A stretch of 64,000 bases of DNA, taken from NCBI GenBank assembly GCA_026122225.1, contig JANEZZ010001409.1, positions 186,001-250,000 on the forward strand, in the 5' to 3' direction. The DNA comes from Heloderma charlesbogerti (taxonomy: Eukaryota > Chordata > Lepidosauria > Squamata > Helodermatidae). This document shows, piece after piece, positions 51,318 through 61,472 of this stretch. The translations under genes were made by a program, and so were the position numbers. The notes under the pieces were generated by a model. It did not search any database and was not told the origin of the DNA. It was given only the letters and a program-made list of their open reading frames with translations. Each line of letters starts with the position of its first letter. Position 1 is the first letter of the stretch.

Positions 51318-52175
51318 TAGGGATGTCAGAGAATTCCGCCATGGATCTCGGTGAGGCTGAATGCCAGTGCATTCGGCCCCCCGACATCCATGGTGGAGCG
51401 AAGCCCCCCAGCCCCCACCCCACAAAAGGCATGCGAAACGGGACACCTACCTGCTGCCGTTCGCGCGGCTTTGCGAATGGTGGCCGCGTCCACCATTTGC
51501 TTTTTCATTATAGCCGTGATAGGCTACATAAATACTTACGTAACCTATCACGGCTAATGCAGGAACGCCATTTGCATCCCTGCAGAAGCCGTGACAGGCT
51601 GCGTAAGTATTTACGTAGCCTATCACGGCCAAAAAAAGAGAACGCAAATGGTGGCGGCTACAGCGGCTGCCATTTGTGTCCCCTTTTTTTTGGCCGTGAT
51701 AGACTACGTAAATATTTACGTAGCCTATTACGGCAAAAGAGAGGGGCACAAATGGCGTAGTGGCCACCATTTGCGCCCATCTCTTTTGCTGTAATAGGCT
51801 ATGTAAAAATTCATGTAGCCTATCATGGCCAAAAAAAAAAGGGAATGCAAATGGCGGCCGCCGTAACCGCCGTCATTTGTGTTTGCTGTTTTTTTTTCTC
51901 TTTTTGCCGTGATAGACTATGTAAATATTTACGTAGCCTATCATGGCAAAATACAGGGATGCAAATGACGGCAGCTACGGCAGCCGCCATTTGCGTCCTT
52001 GTGCAGGCTGCCTAGCGGCCGGATGTCTGGCTGCGGGCAGCCCCAGCCGGTGGCTCTGCAGAATCGCCGCGGAGTGGAGCCGGCCAGAGAGAATTTTGGG
52101 AGGAGGGGCGGAGCGCCTCCCCCCCCACCGTGAATGTCACCCTTCGAAAAGGTAAGTGACTTTCTTACATCCCTA
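51318..52175. mobile_element. Foldback hAT-like element H
   Basis: The 858-bp element has a perfect TSD CCAATGAA (51310-51317, 52176-52183). The ends are TAGGGATGTCAGAGAATTCC (end 2) and GTGACTTTCTTACATCCCTA (end 1). Five alpha stems (about 51512, 51588, 51691, 51787 and 51905) alternate with beta stems between 51471 and 52000, symmetric about 51743-51781. It has no transposase. Confidence 0.92.
51471..52000. repeat. Palindrome array of element H
   Basis: The alpha stems are mostly of the CCGTGATAGGCTACGTAA type. The central stem is GGCACAAATGGCGTAGTGG-CCACCATTTGCGCCC. The next beta on each side (51639-51681 and 51842-51880) pairs with the other across the centre. Confidence 0.78.
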
Positions 52176-52289
52176 CCAATGAACTTCTCCAGCATCCCAA
52201 CATGGAGCAAGGAAAGGTTCAGGACAAATTAATTAGTCGAAACCAGCCAGTCAGCCAAAGAGTCCATAGCAGGACAGGGGTTTTTTTAA

Positions 52290-52800
52290 TAGAGCAATCT
52301 TACGCATGTTTACACTGACGTAAGCCCCTCTGTGCTCAATGGGGCCCAAGAAAGTGTGTGTAGGATTGCAGACTAAGGTTCCCATGCTATCAGGATGGAC
52401 ATAAGCCTCCAAACCCAGAGGCTGGCAAGCATCCTATGCAGAGCAGGAGGAGTACAGAGGCGATCTCTGCATTTCAGCTAGATGGGCATTTTTTGCCTAT
52501 CTAGCTGGGGCACAGCAGAGTGGGAGGGAAGGAGGCTGGGGAGGCCTGTGGATAGATTGTAAGTTGGTCTCCCCAGTCCCCTCCCCCCGGTACACCCCCT
52601 TTCCCTCCTTTCCAAGGTCACCTTTGTGACCTCGGGAGGGCAGCTGGCATGTTTTGCTCCACACTGGCTCTGAGGGGGAGTGGGTGGGGACAGGGAGCTC
52701 GTATTCCTGGCTCTGAGGTCGGAGTGCTAACTCTGACCTTGGAGCCAGGAATCCAAACTAACCTATGCCCCCCTCCAGACTCTGTGTGGGGGCCGTTGGA
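52290..52800. repeat. Short AATCCCATTG-type repeat followed by ATCCTAT-family copy 3
   Basis: About 52290-52375 (GAGCAATCTTACGCATGTTTAC, TGTAGGATTGCAGACTAAG) is the small inverted-repeat element. About 52380-52800 follows 25610-25985 (CATTTCAGCTAGATGGGC-TTTTTGCCTATCTAGC, CCCCTCCCCCCGGTACACCCC). Confidence 0.45.
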
Positions 52801-52947
52801 TTGCTATCTAAATGAATTAATTGGGGACCACAGAAGTGAAATTGGATTCAAAAAGGAAACAAAAAAGGAAAAACAAGTTGTGCTCTCCGATCTCTTTCCA
52901 AGCCCCCATTTTCTGTAAAAATGTAGGGATGCCATGTTGGTGGCATG

Positions 52948-53652
52948 TAGGGATGTACGAATCCCTTACCTGGCTCTGCGCAGGGGCATCCGCGGTGGGG
53001 GGGAGGCGCTCCATCCCTCCCCCTGGAATCCTGCCCGGCCAGCTTCGCTCTGCAGCCAAGCCGTGGAGCCGCCGGCTGGCTCCGGCCACCCACAGACGGA
53101 CATCCAGCTGCTGGGCAGCGCTGCAGGGATGCAAATGGCAGCTATCATAGCCGCCACCATTTGCATCCCTGTATTGAGCCGTGATAGGCTACATAAATAT
53201 TTACGTAGCCTATCACGGCAGGGGAAAAAACCCCCAGCGTATGCAAATGGCGGTAGCCGCCGCCATTTGTGTACACTGGGTTCCCCCCCCCGCCGTGATA
53301 GGCTATGTAAATACTTACGTAGCCTATAATGGCCTCTGCAGGGACGCAAATGGCATCCCTGCATTATCCGTGATAGGCTATGTAAGTATTTATGTAGCCT
53401 ATCATGGTTATTGAGAAGATGAAACGAATGGCGGCCACAGGACAGCCGCCATTCGCATAGCAGCGTGGACAGGAGAAGGTAAGTGCTCTGTTTTGCGTGC
53501 CTTTCGTGGGGTGGGGGCGGCGGGGACTTCATCCCGCATGCCTTTCATGTGTTGGGGGGGTGGGGGCTTCCTTCCACGACAGATTTTGGGGGGCCGAATG
53601 CACTGGCATTTGGCCTCATCGAGCTCCGTCGCGGAATTCTTTGATATCCCTA
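52948..53652. mobile_element. Foldback hAT-like element I
   Basis: The 705-bp element has a perfect TSD GTGGCATG (52940-52947, 53653-53660). End 1 (TAGGGATGTACGAATCCCTTACCTGG) is on the left, and the right end finishes GGAATTCTTTGATATCCCTA. Between 53105 and 53455 lie beta, alpha, beta, alpha, half-beta, alpha and beta-like stems. It is inserted in a J-like element that continues at 53661. Confidence 0.9.
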
Positions 53653-53660
53653 GTGGCATG

Positions 53661-53990
53661 GCCTTTTTCACAAAGGCCAAGTTTATGAAACTGGAGGCCA
53701 CAAAGCAGCCATTTATGCAAGATTATAGATGTAAATGGCCGTTCATGCCTGTGATCTTGTGTAAATGGTCTCTTTATGGCTGCCATTTGCATAAGAATGA
53801 CCTTCACGAAAAGGCCAAGCTGCCATTTTGAGGCTTGGCAAAGGATCAGGGATCCCCTTGCTTGCCTAACCCGGTGCCTGCTGAGCTAGGCAAGCACAGG
53901 GATCTGCAGCCAGAGGGCCGAGCTGGCAAGTTCTTGCTGGTCCTCAAGCCCCAGCCAGATGCACATGACATCCTTAGTTCTGGTTTGGTA
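53661..53990. mobile_element. J-like hAT element, carrying element I
   Basis: GGCCTTTTTCACAAAGGCC and ACCTTCACGAAAAGGCC bracket an imperfect palindrome (about 53661-53825) with GATGTAAATGGCCGTTCATGCC near its centre. It ends ATGCACATGACATCCTTAG. The left end is probably TAGGGATGCCATGTTGGTGG at 52924. No matching TSD was found. Confidence 0.55.
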
Positions 53991-54324
53991 AATTATGAAC
54001 TCCTCCCCACCCCAACCTCCAATAGAGATGGATTTTAAGACTAGGAACATAAATATGAAAACTATCAGTCCATCTTAGTCTGCAGTCTCCTCCACACAGC
54101 CACGGCACATGAATATGGCTGGGAATCGAGCAGCCTCAGAGTCTGGGCTGGGCTACTAGAGTGAGGCTGTGCTGTACACACAGCAGGGTGTTGTTGGCAC
54201 ACCCACAAGTGGCTGTGATTGGCCACTGACTAGACAGCCAGCCAAGCCTGCCTCAAGGTCTATGACTCAGCTTGGCTCAGCTATCCAATGAACCAGCTAA
54301 CCAAATCAGCTGAGGATGACCTAG

Positions 54325-55212
54325 TAGGGATGTACGAAAATTCCAACACGGATCTCGGGGAGGCCGAATGCCAGTGCATTTGGCCCCCCGAAATCGGTGG
54401 TGGAATGGCCCCCCCACCGCCCCCCTCAGGATGAGACTTACCTTGGGCGGATCTTCCTGGCGGCGGCAGCTCCGGCGGCGGCTGCGGTGGCAGTTCGGCG
54501 GCAGTTCGGCGGCTGTTCGGCGGCGGCGGCAGCTGCGGCAGCTGCGGCGGCTGTGGCGGCCGGTCTTCTGACCGGCTGCCGCTGCTGCCATTTCCAGTTA
54601 AAAAACAAACAAACAAATGTGATAGGCTACGTAAAGATTTACGTAGCCTATCACAGCTAGGTTTTTTAAAAAAACCCGTGATAGGCTACATAAATCTTTA
54701 CATAGCCTATCACGGCTGACTTAAAAACAAAAACAAAAAAACCCACGCGTACACAAATGCTACGCTATATAAATAATCTATATAAATGTAGACACTACGC
54801 TATTTGCGTTCCCCTTATTTTCGCCGTCTTAGTCTACGTAAATGTTTACGTAGACTAAGACGTGCCAAAATAAGGAACGTGCATTGTTGTTTTTTTTAAA
54901 GTCAGCCGTGATAGGCTACGTAAATGTTTACGTAGCCAATCGTGGCTGACTGCAGGGATGCAAATGGCGGCGGCTACAGCCACCGCCATTTGCGTCCCTG
55001 CTAGCCAGTGGCCGGATGTCCGGCTGCTGGTGGAGCCGGCTGGTGGCTCCGCAGAATCGCTGCGGAGCACAGCTGGCTGGCCAGGATTCCGGGGGGGGGG
55101 GAGGAACGGAGCGCCTCCCCCCTTGGAGAGGATTCCGGGGGGAGGGATGGAATGCCTCCCCCCCAACCATAAACATAATCCACGAAAGGTAAGTACCTTT
55201 CGTACATCCCTA
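54325..55212. mobile_element. Foldback hAT-like element X
   Basis: The 888-bp element has a perfect TSD TGACCTAG (54317-54324, 55213-55220), made of the last five bases of Y's flanking repeat and the first three bases of Y. The ends are TAGGGATGTACGAAAATTCC and ACCTTTCGTACATCCCTA. Alpha stems lie at about 54620-54655, 54677-54715, 54828-54865 and 54905-54947, with a beta at 54955-54999. A 27-base block near 54760-54790 (GCTATATAAATAATCTATATAAATGTAG) replaces part of the usual beta/gamma. Confidence 0.92.
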
Positions 55213-55393
55213 TGACCTAGGGATGGTGGAGAATTCTGCCACGGACTCCAATGAGGACTCCAATGATGCTTCTAAAGAATCCGGCCACTCGGAGTCTGTG
55301 GCAGCATGGACCACCCACCTCCACTACCCAGCGAAGTTTCCCCAGAATGGGTCCTACCTGCCACCAGCCGGGTCCAGTGCTGGTCCATTGCTG

Positions 55394-55551
55394 GTCTGCG
55401 GAAGCAAATGGCGTCCGGCGTAGCGGACGCCATTTATGTCCCTTCTTTTTGCCATGATAGGCTACGTAAATCTTTATGTAGCCTATCACAGCAAAGAGCA
55501 GGGATGCAAATGGTGTGTTCGCTATGCCAGACCCCATTCGCGTCCGCAGAC
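55394..55551. repeat. 158-bp palindrome, beta-alpha-beta, of element Y
   Basis: The arms run from GTCTGCGGAAGCAAATGGCG to GCGTCCGCAGAC around an alpha stem (TGATAGGCTACGTAAATC, TTTATGTAGCCTATCA). The layout equals that of 31802-31951. Confidence 0.83.
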
Positions 55552-55716
55552 TGGCAGTGAACGGAAGTCCGGCTGTGGATGGACCCGGCCGGTGGCTCCA
55601 TGGACTCGCCATGGAGCGGAGCTGGCCAGGGAGGATTCCGGGGGGAGGGACCGATCACCCCCCCATGAACCCCCCTAGCAGACTGCAAGTGGGTTTTGTA
55701 CACCCCTAGGATGACC

Positions 55717-56129
55717 CCTAAGCCCTGGGCAACCTCCTCATCACCAATTTTGACCCATTTGGAAGGAAGGGGTCTACTTTGATTGGTCAGCTCAGGCTAA
55801 GAGCTGAGTCCTCTTCTCCCCCCCGCCCCATGTTTACCTTGCATGAGGTGAGCATGCCTCTCTGGCAAGACATTCAAAGGGGGGGGGATGCTCTGCGCCA
55901 TGCATAGGCACCAGCATGTGCATGCACAGCTTTGAAAATGATGCTGCCGTGCCAGACCAGGAGTTCTTGGTCCACATTTGTAGAAGGGCAGTAGCACAGA
56001 AATGTCAGCCAGATGCCATAGTGGAAGAGGCCAGTGTCAGTACTGAAAAGAGTTTTCATTCCATATTTTTCTTGGAGGTGGTGGTGGGGCAGTGAACAAC
56101 CAGTCCTCTGATCAGCACTGCCCCTGTTT
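55717..56129. other. Unassigned sequence
   Basis: No gene or repeat family is recognised. Confidence 0.35.
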
Positions 56130-56320
56130 AGAACATGAGAGCCCTGTTGGATCATGTCAGAGGACTATCTAATCCAGCATCCTGTTTCTTACAAGGCCAA
56201 AAAGCATGGTATGATAGGAATAGGCTTCCCATTCTGTGCCCCCCCCCGAAATTGAGGAGTATATCAACCTTTGATATGTTTGTGAGGATTTTATAAATCT
56301 TTCAAACCAACTTTCTCCCT
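56130..56320 (-). repeat. CR1-type LINE 3' tail, minus strand
   Basis: AACATGAGAGCCCTGTTGGATCATG, CTATCTAATCCAGCATCCTG and the following degenerate sequence are a reversed CR1 tail. Confidence 0.55.
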
Positions 56321-57065
56321 GAAAAGAAGAATCAGCTGTCTATCAGTTTGCATCGATGGATTAACATTATGAGCCATTTGTCCCCATTTTGCTGGGGGGT
56401 GGGGAGCTTACCTGTGTTTAGCAAACAGTAGCTTTCATCTAGAACAAGTTTCGATGTGGTTGGGGGAGGGAGGAAATACTTTGCTTTAAAAGGTTTTATT
56501 GGTAGACCTCTCATTCTGCTGTTCTGCAATTCCTCAGACTTGATGATCTTGGCTGTAAAGTAAAAAACAAAACCAATGGACAAGAAATAAAATAAAATGA
56601 CCACTTGAGTCTATATAAAAAAAGCCAATGATGCACAGAAAGAGGCATTTACAAGCCAACCAAAGTAAACACGGTGTCTTGAAGCAGTTGAAAGATGGAT
56701 GTAAAGAAATGTAAAGAGACTCTCATGGACCTTGCAAAGACCCCTTGGTAGGGAAAAACACAACTGTCTAACACTCCATCTGTTTCTTTTTCATTCCCAG
56801 CTCAGATAGCTGAAGCATAAAAAAACATGAATGACACCAATTTTTTTTTTTTTTTAAGACCCAAACAAATATAAGTCACAGTTCTGCATATTTATAGCAT
56901 TGATCCTATATTGCACAATGCCCGGCAAAGGTCAGTTCTATATTTGGCAGATTCACCTACACGCTCTGGAAGGATCATGGGGTGCAACCTGGAGAAGGAG
57001 AAGAAATATTGCATGACCATACTTACTTTGTTGCTCTATGGCTGTAACTAAGGACACTGACTATG
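56321..57065. other. Unassigned AT-rich sequence
   Basis: I see no gene, RNA or repeat. A T run stands at about 56842-56858. Confidence 0.4.
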
Positions 57066-57216
57066 ACAGGGCTGGGTGAGCTGTGGTTGTCCAGATATTT
57101 TGGCCTATAAGTTATAACTCCCATCTACCCTTGCCAGCATCACCACAACTGATGGAGACTGCTGATGGGGTTATAGGCCAAAACACCTGTAGGGCCACAA
57201 GTTGCCCATGCCTGCA
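57066..57216. repeat. Short inverted-repeat MITE, CCAGATGT family, copy 3
   Basis: GGCTGGGTGAGCTGTGGTTG with TCCAGATATTTTGGCC, and GGCCAAAACACCTGTAGGGCC with GTTGCCCATGCCTG, form the arms. This copy is more diverged than those at 536 and 37022. Confidence 0.5.
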
Positions 57217-57299
57217 CTATAGAGAGACAACATGATGCAGTGGAGTAGGATCAGGGTGATCTGGGTTCAGATCCTGACCAGGATGTTTTTAACATTCAA

Positions 57300-57425
57300 G
57301 CTCTACGTGACTTGGGGACTATCGAATTCAGTTCTGCAAGACATAATGAGAGCAAACAATCTGGATGGCTTTAAAAGGGGGTTAGACAAATTCCTGGAGG
57401 AGAAGGCCATCAATGGCTACTGATG
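57300..57425 (+). repeat. CR1 LINE 3' fragment
   Basis: CAGTTCTGCAAGACATAATG, GATGGCTTTAAAAGGGGG and CCTGGAGGAGAAGGCCATC are CR1 3' sequence. A second copy of the same part starts at 58740. Confidence 0.65.
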
Positions 57426-57627
57426 ATTATTAACATTCAAGCCCTACACAAATGATTATTAACATTACATGATTAAGTGTTAAATGTTAACATTGAATGT
57501 TAAACGATTATTAACATTATTAACATTATCACCATTATTAAATGTTAACATTAAATGATGAAATGTTAAATGATTATTAACATTATTAAATGTTAACATT
57601 AAATGATAAAATTTTAAATGATGATTA
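57426..57627. repeat. AT-rich tandem repeat (ATTATTAACATTAAATG)n
   Basis: Irregular units of ATGATTATTAACATT, TTAAATGTTAACATT and AAATGATGAAATG repeat up to the BovB fragment. The array continues after it at 58132-58199. Confidence 0.8.
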
Positions 57628-58131
57628 GACAGCATAGTAAGAAGCAGAGACATCACCTTGCCGACAAAGGTCCGTCTAATCAAAGCTATGGTTTTCCCAG
57701 TAGTAATGTATGGCTGTGAGAGCTGGACTATAAGGAAGGCTGAGCGCCGAAGAATTGATGCTTTCGAACTGTGGTGCTGGAGAAGACTCTTACGAGTCCC
57801 CTGGACTGCAAGGAGGTCAAATCAGTCCATCCTAAAGGAAATCAACCCTGACTGCTCATTGGAAGGACAGATAATGAAGCTGAAGCTCCAATATTTTGGC
57901 CACCTAATGCGAAGAGAAAACTCCCTGGAAAAGACCCTGATGCTGGGAAAGACTGAAGGCGAAAGGAGAAGGGGACGGCAGAGGATGAGATGGCTAGATA
58001 GCATCACGGATGCAATGAATATGAACTTGAGCACGCTCCGGGAGAGAGCGCAGGACAGGAAGGCCTGGCGTGCTATGGTCCATGGGGTCACGAAGTGTCG
58101 GACACGACTGAACGACTGAACAACAACAACA
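57628..58131 (+). pseudogene. BovB LINE 3' fragment
   Basis: This 5'-truncated copy of the last 0.5 kb starts within LDSIVRSRD-equivalent sequence. The frame is still open from ATTAGACAGCATAGTAAG to the stop (PTKVRLIKAMVFPVVMYGCES, WCWRRLLRVPWTARRS, HGVTKCRTRLND). It ends GACTGAACAACAACAACAACA. It sits inside an AT-rich tandem array and lacks the endonuclease and RT domains. Confidence 0.9.
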
Positions 58132-58194
58132 ACATTGTTAACATTAAATGTTAATACTAAATGTTAAATGATTATTAACATTAATAACATTCAA
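58132..58194. repeat. AT-rich tandem repeat, right part
   Basis: TTGTTAACATTAAATGTTAAT and GATTATTAACATTAATAAC continue the array that precedes the BovB fragment. Confidence 0.75.
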
Positions 58195-58199
58195 GCCCT

Positions 58200-58704
58200 T
58201 GTATTGCCCCTGCAGCGGGCATTGAACTCTTAGGTTAGAAGTGCCAAGATATTGATAAATCAGATTCAATGGTTTACTTACAAGGAGATACTTTATTGAG
58301 TAACTTACAGCACACAGGCATACCCAAAGGTCGGATCAGACAGGTTCTCTGAACCCACAGCCATCGGGTCCAATGGGCTTTATACAATACATGCAGCAGT
58401 ATAACAGCAGCAAGCACTCCTTAGCATTCATTCCCAGCATAAACTAACAGCACTTGGTTCTCAGCACAGCCACCTGTAGCTTTAAGGTAAACAACCTCTG
58501 CTTCTCAGGCACATGAGTGATAAAACACTCTCTTCATTAGTATGGAATGTGCTGGGGCTGTTATCGGTCTTTTGACTCATCTGCACATGCTCAGAGGCTT
58601 ACTAGCAAGGGAATTGCAACAATAATGAACTTAAGCAAGCATTATGGATCTCTAGGCCCCTCTAACACTACAAATGACTCGGCTACGCTCCTGGGGCTAA
58701 TACA
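58200..58704 (-). mobile_element. Solo LTR (endogenous retrovirus or Gypsy-like), minus strand
   Basis: The 505-bp element has a 5-bp TSD GCCCT (58195-58199, 58705-58709). Read on the minus strand it starts TGTATTAGCCCC and ends GGGGCAATACA, giving TG...CA ends with a short inverted repeat. It contains the polyadenylation signal AATAAA (TTTATT at 58292-58297 on the plus strand) in the expected 3' third, and a TATA-like ATTGTATAAAG upstream. No internal retroviral genes are present, so it is a solo LTR left after recombination. Confidence 0.8.
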
Positions 58705-58739
58705 GCCCTACACAAATGATTATTAATATTCAAGTCCTA

Positions 58740-58818
58740 CATGGCTTGTGAACTATAGAATTCACTTCTGCAAGACGTAGTGATGGCCACAAATCCAGAT
58801 GGCTTTAAAAGGGGGTTA
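58740..58818 (+). repeat. CR1 LINE 3' fragment, left of a SINE
   Basis: GAATTCACTTCTGCAAGACG, GATGGCCACAAATCCAGATGG and CTTTAAAAGGGGGTTA continue after the SINE at 59158 with ATTCCTGGAGGAGAAGGC. Further CR1 sequence (CTCCAGTATCAGAGG, TTGCTGGGGAACATGGG) follows at 59511-59570 after a LINE-tail insertion. Confidence 0.7.
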
Positions 58819-59157
58819 AAAAGGTAAAGGTGTCCCCAACCAGTCGTGTCCGACTCTAGGGTGCGGTGCTCATCCCCGTTTCTAAGCCGAAGAGCCAGCG
58901 CTGTCCGAAGACACTTCCGTGGTCATGTGGCCGGCATGACTGAACACCGAGGTGCACGGAACGCTGTTACCTTTCCTGCTGAGGCGGTACCTATTTATCT
59001 ACTTGCAATTTCTTGCTTTCGAAATGCTAGGTTGGCAGAAGCTGGGACTGAAGACAGAAGCTCACTCCGTCATGCAACACTTGGGTCTCGAACTGCTGAC
59101 CTGCCGACCTTCCAGTCTGCAGTTCAACGTCTTAACCACTAAGCCACTGCGGGCCGG
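58819..59157 (-). repeat. tRNA-derived SINE with BovB-like tail (Sauria type), minus strand
   Basis: On the minus strand it begins GCAGTGGCTTAGTGGTTAAG (A-box region) with GCAGTTCGAGACC (B-box region), followed by a conserved body (GGAACGCTGTTACC, CATGTGGCCGGCATGAC, GTCCGAAGACACTTCC on the plus strand). Its 3' tail reads AGAGTCGGACACGACTG, identical over 17 bases to the BovB 3' end. This is the expected layout of a SINE mobilised by BovB. It is full-length-looking and inserted in a CR1 copy. Confidence 0.83.
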
Positions 59158-59204
59158 CCTCCATTCCTGGAGGAGAAGGCTATCAATGGCTACTGATTGT
59201 TATT

Positions 59205-59510
59205 ACTGCATTTCTATAATGCCTCATAGCTGAAGATATCTGGACAGTTTACAATGTTAAAAACATTAAAAATACAAATATGCAAAATTTGAAAATATAA
59301 AACACACACAAATAGACAGTATACACAGAGACAACATATGTCTTACACCCCCCCCACACACACCTTTGAGCAATCATAAAACAAATCCAGGATCAATTAA
59401 AACTCATCACATGCTGCCAAATGCTTTGGAAAAGAGAAAAGTCTTGACCTGGCATTGAAAAGTTAACAATGTTGGTGCCAGGTGAGCCTAGTCCTGGTGG
59501 CGATAGGCAA
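59205..59510 (-). repeat. LINE 3'-end-like fragment (CR1/L2 group), minus strand
   Basis: GCATTTCTATAATGCCTCATAGCTG, CTGGACAGTTTACAATG and GCCAAATGCTTTGGAAAAG, AAAGTCTTGACCTGGC are a reversed LINE 3' UTR, related to 22200-22390. It interrupts the CR1 copy. Confidence 0.55.
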
Positions 59511-59640
59511 CCTCCAGTATCAGAGGAAGGATGCCTAAGTACATCAATTGCTGGGGAACATGGGTGGGAGTTCTTACTGTGCTAAGATGGTCCAATGGTC
59601 TAATTCAGTGTAAGGCAGCTTCTTTTGTGATGGTGATATT

Positions 59641-61472
59641 TCTTTATAACAGACAAACAAAAACTTTCCTTGATGATCCAGGTGACTTGTTGGGGAGGGC
59701 TGGAATGAGGATCTCCAGGTGCCACATGGAGAGGGACAGATTCACCATGCTGAAGAGCTTATCACAGCCCAAACTTTGCTTTGAAAGAGAATTAGGGAGA
59801 CACTGAACTCTCTCATTACCTTTTAGCACTTTGTATTGTACTGTATCTGATTCTTTCAAGAAAGCCTGCAGGCATCACTCTTAGTTATAATGACAAGATG
59901 GAGGTCTCAGAAGTTCAGAACTGCTTTGTCAAAACAGAACAAAGGGATCATCTGTTGCCATGCAACTAAATAAAAATGGTACATTTTTAATAGCTGAGGC
60001 CATGGAATTTGGCTGACAGGCAGGTTCCAGAGGTTTCCGAAGGAGCAAAGGAAGGGCAATACTTTTGGTAGAGGTGATCCACTTCTCAGTGGCAGAACAA
60101 ATATCATCACTTTCTAACAAGCAGATCTAAAACAGCCTTTCTTGGGAATAGGGTTGGAGTGTGTGTGTTTGTTTTTGTTTTTTTTAGCAAGTACTCTTAG
60201 TGGGTAGAAATAAATGTTCCCCTGGACTATTACACAAAGTGATGGCATTTCTCACACCTTTACCTTGCTATATTTTGCTTTGCCCCACTCCTTTCCATAT
60301 CATCAAAAACATGAAATTTAAGTCTGGGCGGTGAATGGTATAAAAGAGCAGTCCAAGGAACATTCTGGTTTTCCTGTCTTTTAGAGTAGAGCAAACACTT
60401 CTCCAAAGCGTTGCTTCAGAGAAAATGTTTGAGATTGTTCTTTTTTTCACCCCCTCCCCTCCCCTCCATGAAGAAAAGTCCACTTCACAGAATTATCTAT
60501 GAATATCCTCCATATTTTTTTTTAATATATTTTTGTGGTGGTGGCCATTATAGTGGTGGCCATTATAGTCCATCTTGAATTTCTCCAGCATCCCTACCAA
60601 CAGCACCCATTCCAGCAGGCTGTATAGAGGGAGATAAGGGGGAAAGTGGGGCTATTCCACTAGCAGAAAGACAACTTGTTTCCTCTTCCCTCCTCAATTG
60701 TTTTCCTTGGGTGTCATGTCTTGCAATATGTGTCATGATTGTAAACTTTTAAGCAGGGACTGTCTTTTTTTTTTCCTGACTGCATGTAAGCCGCACTATG
60801 AGAGTTTCTGGTTGAAAAGCGGAATAAAAATACAAACAATCAAACAGTGGGGATGACAACTCCCCACCCAGAAATGCAACTGAACTCTGAATTCCTTTGC
60901 TAACTTCTTTATTCCAGAACTTTCTCATCGCTATTCTTGGTCTGTGACAGTTAGGCAAGAAGTTCCATCTGGAAAGAGCTGATCAAGTCCCCCCACCACA
61001 CACACACACCCCTCACCACCACCATCTATATTTTCCTGTCAGAATTCTCCAGCAGCAGTCAGACTGGTGTTTATCTGCCCAGAACTGTGGAAGTTAAGTG
61101 GTTGTTCAGGCGCAAATGCTGCAAATATTTAACTGGATTTAATTTGAACACCTGTCCTTTTGGAGGATTTTCAAAGCCTTCCATCAATTTATTGGTGTAT
61201 AATACTTCCCTGTGCCAGAGAAACTTTTTTTTTTTTCTGGCTCTAAGATGTTTCTGGCCGCACTGGCACTGCTAAGATGCAATGCAGACATGAGATGGAG
61301 TGAGTTTATGCACTGCGGTTTGAGACATTGGAGAATGTACCTGACCCAAGTTGATTTCAGTGGAATGTTTGGCTTTGCAAAGTTGGCTCTTTTGCACAGG
61401 AGACAGAATGCAAAAAGGGGCAACTGTGGGCTTGAAACCAGCCTGTGTTGTAGGGATGTAGCCAGGGTACAT
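59641..61472. other. Unassigned sequence with small repeat scraps
   Basis: Positions 60565-60596 (GTCCATCTTGAATTTCTCC, AGCATCCCTA) are a lone M-family right end, and 60720-60840 looks like a LINE 3' end (GCATGTAAGCCGCACTATGAG, GCGGAATAAAAATAC). No gene is supported in the rest. Confidence 0.4.

Larger units (their letters stand above)
54322..55708. mobile_element. Foldback hAT-like element Y, split three bases from its end by element X
   Basis: The TSD GGATGACC (54314-54321, 55709-55716) is perfect once element X is removed. Only the first bases TAG of Y stand left of X; the rest resumes at 55218 (TAGGGATGGTGGAGAATTC) and ends TTTTGTACACCCCTA. Without X it is 491 bp. It carries one beta-alpha-beta palindrome (55394-55551) and closely resembles element E. 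Confidence 0.88.
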
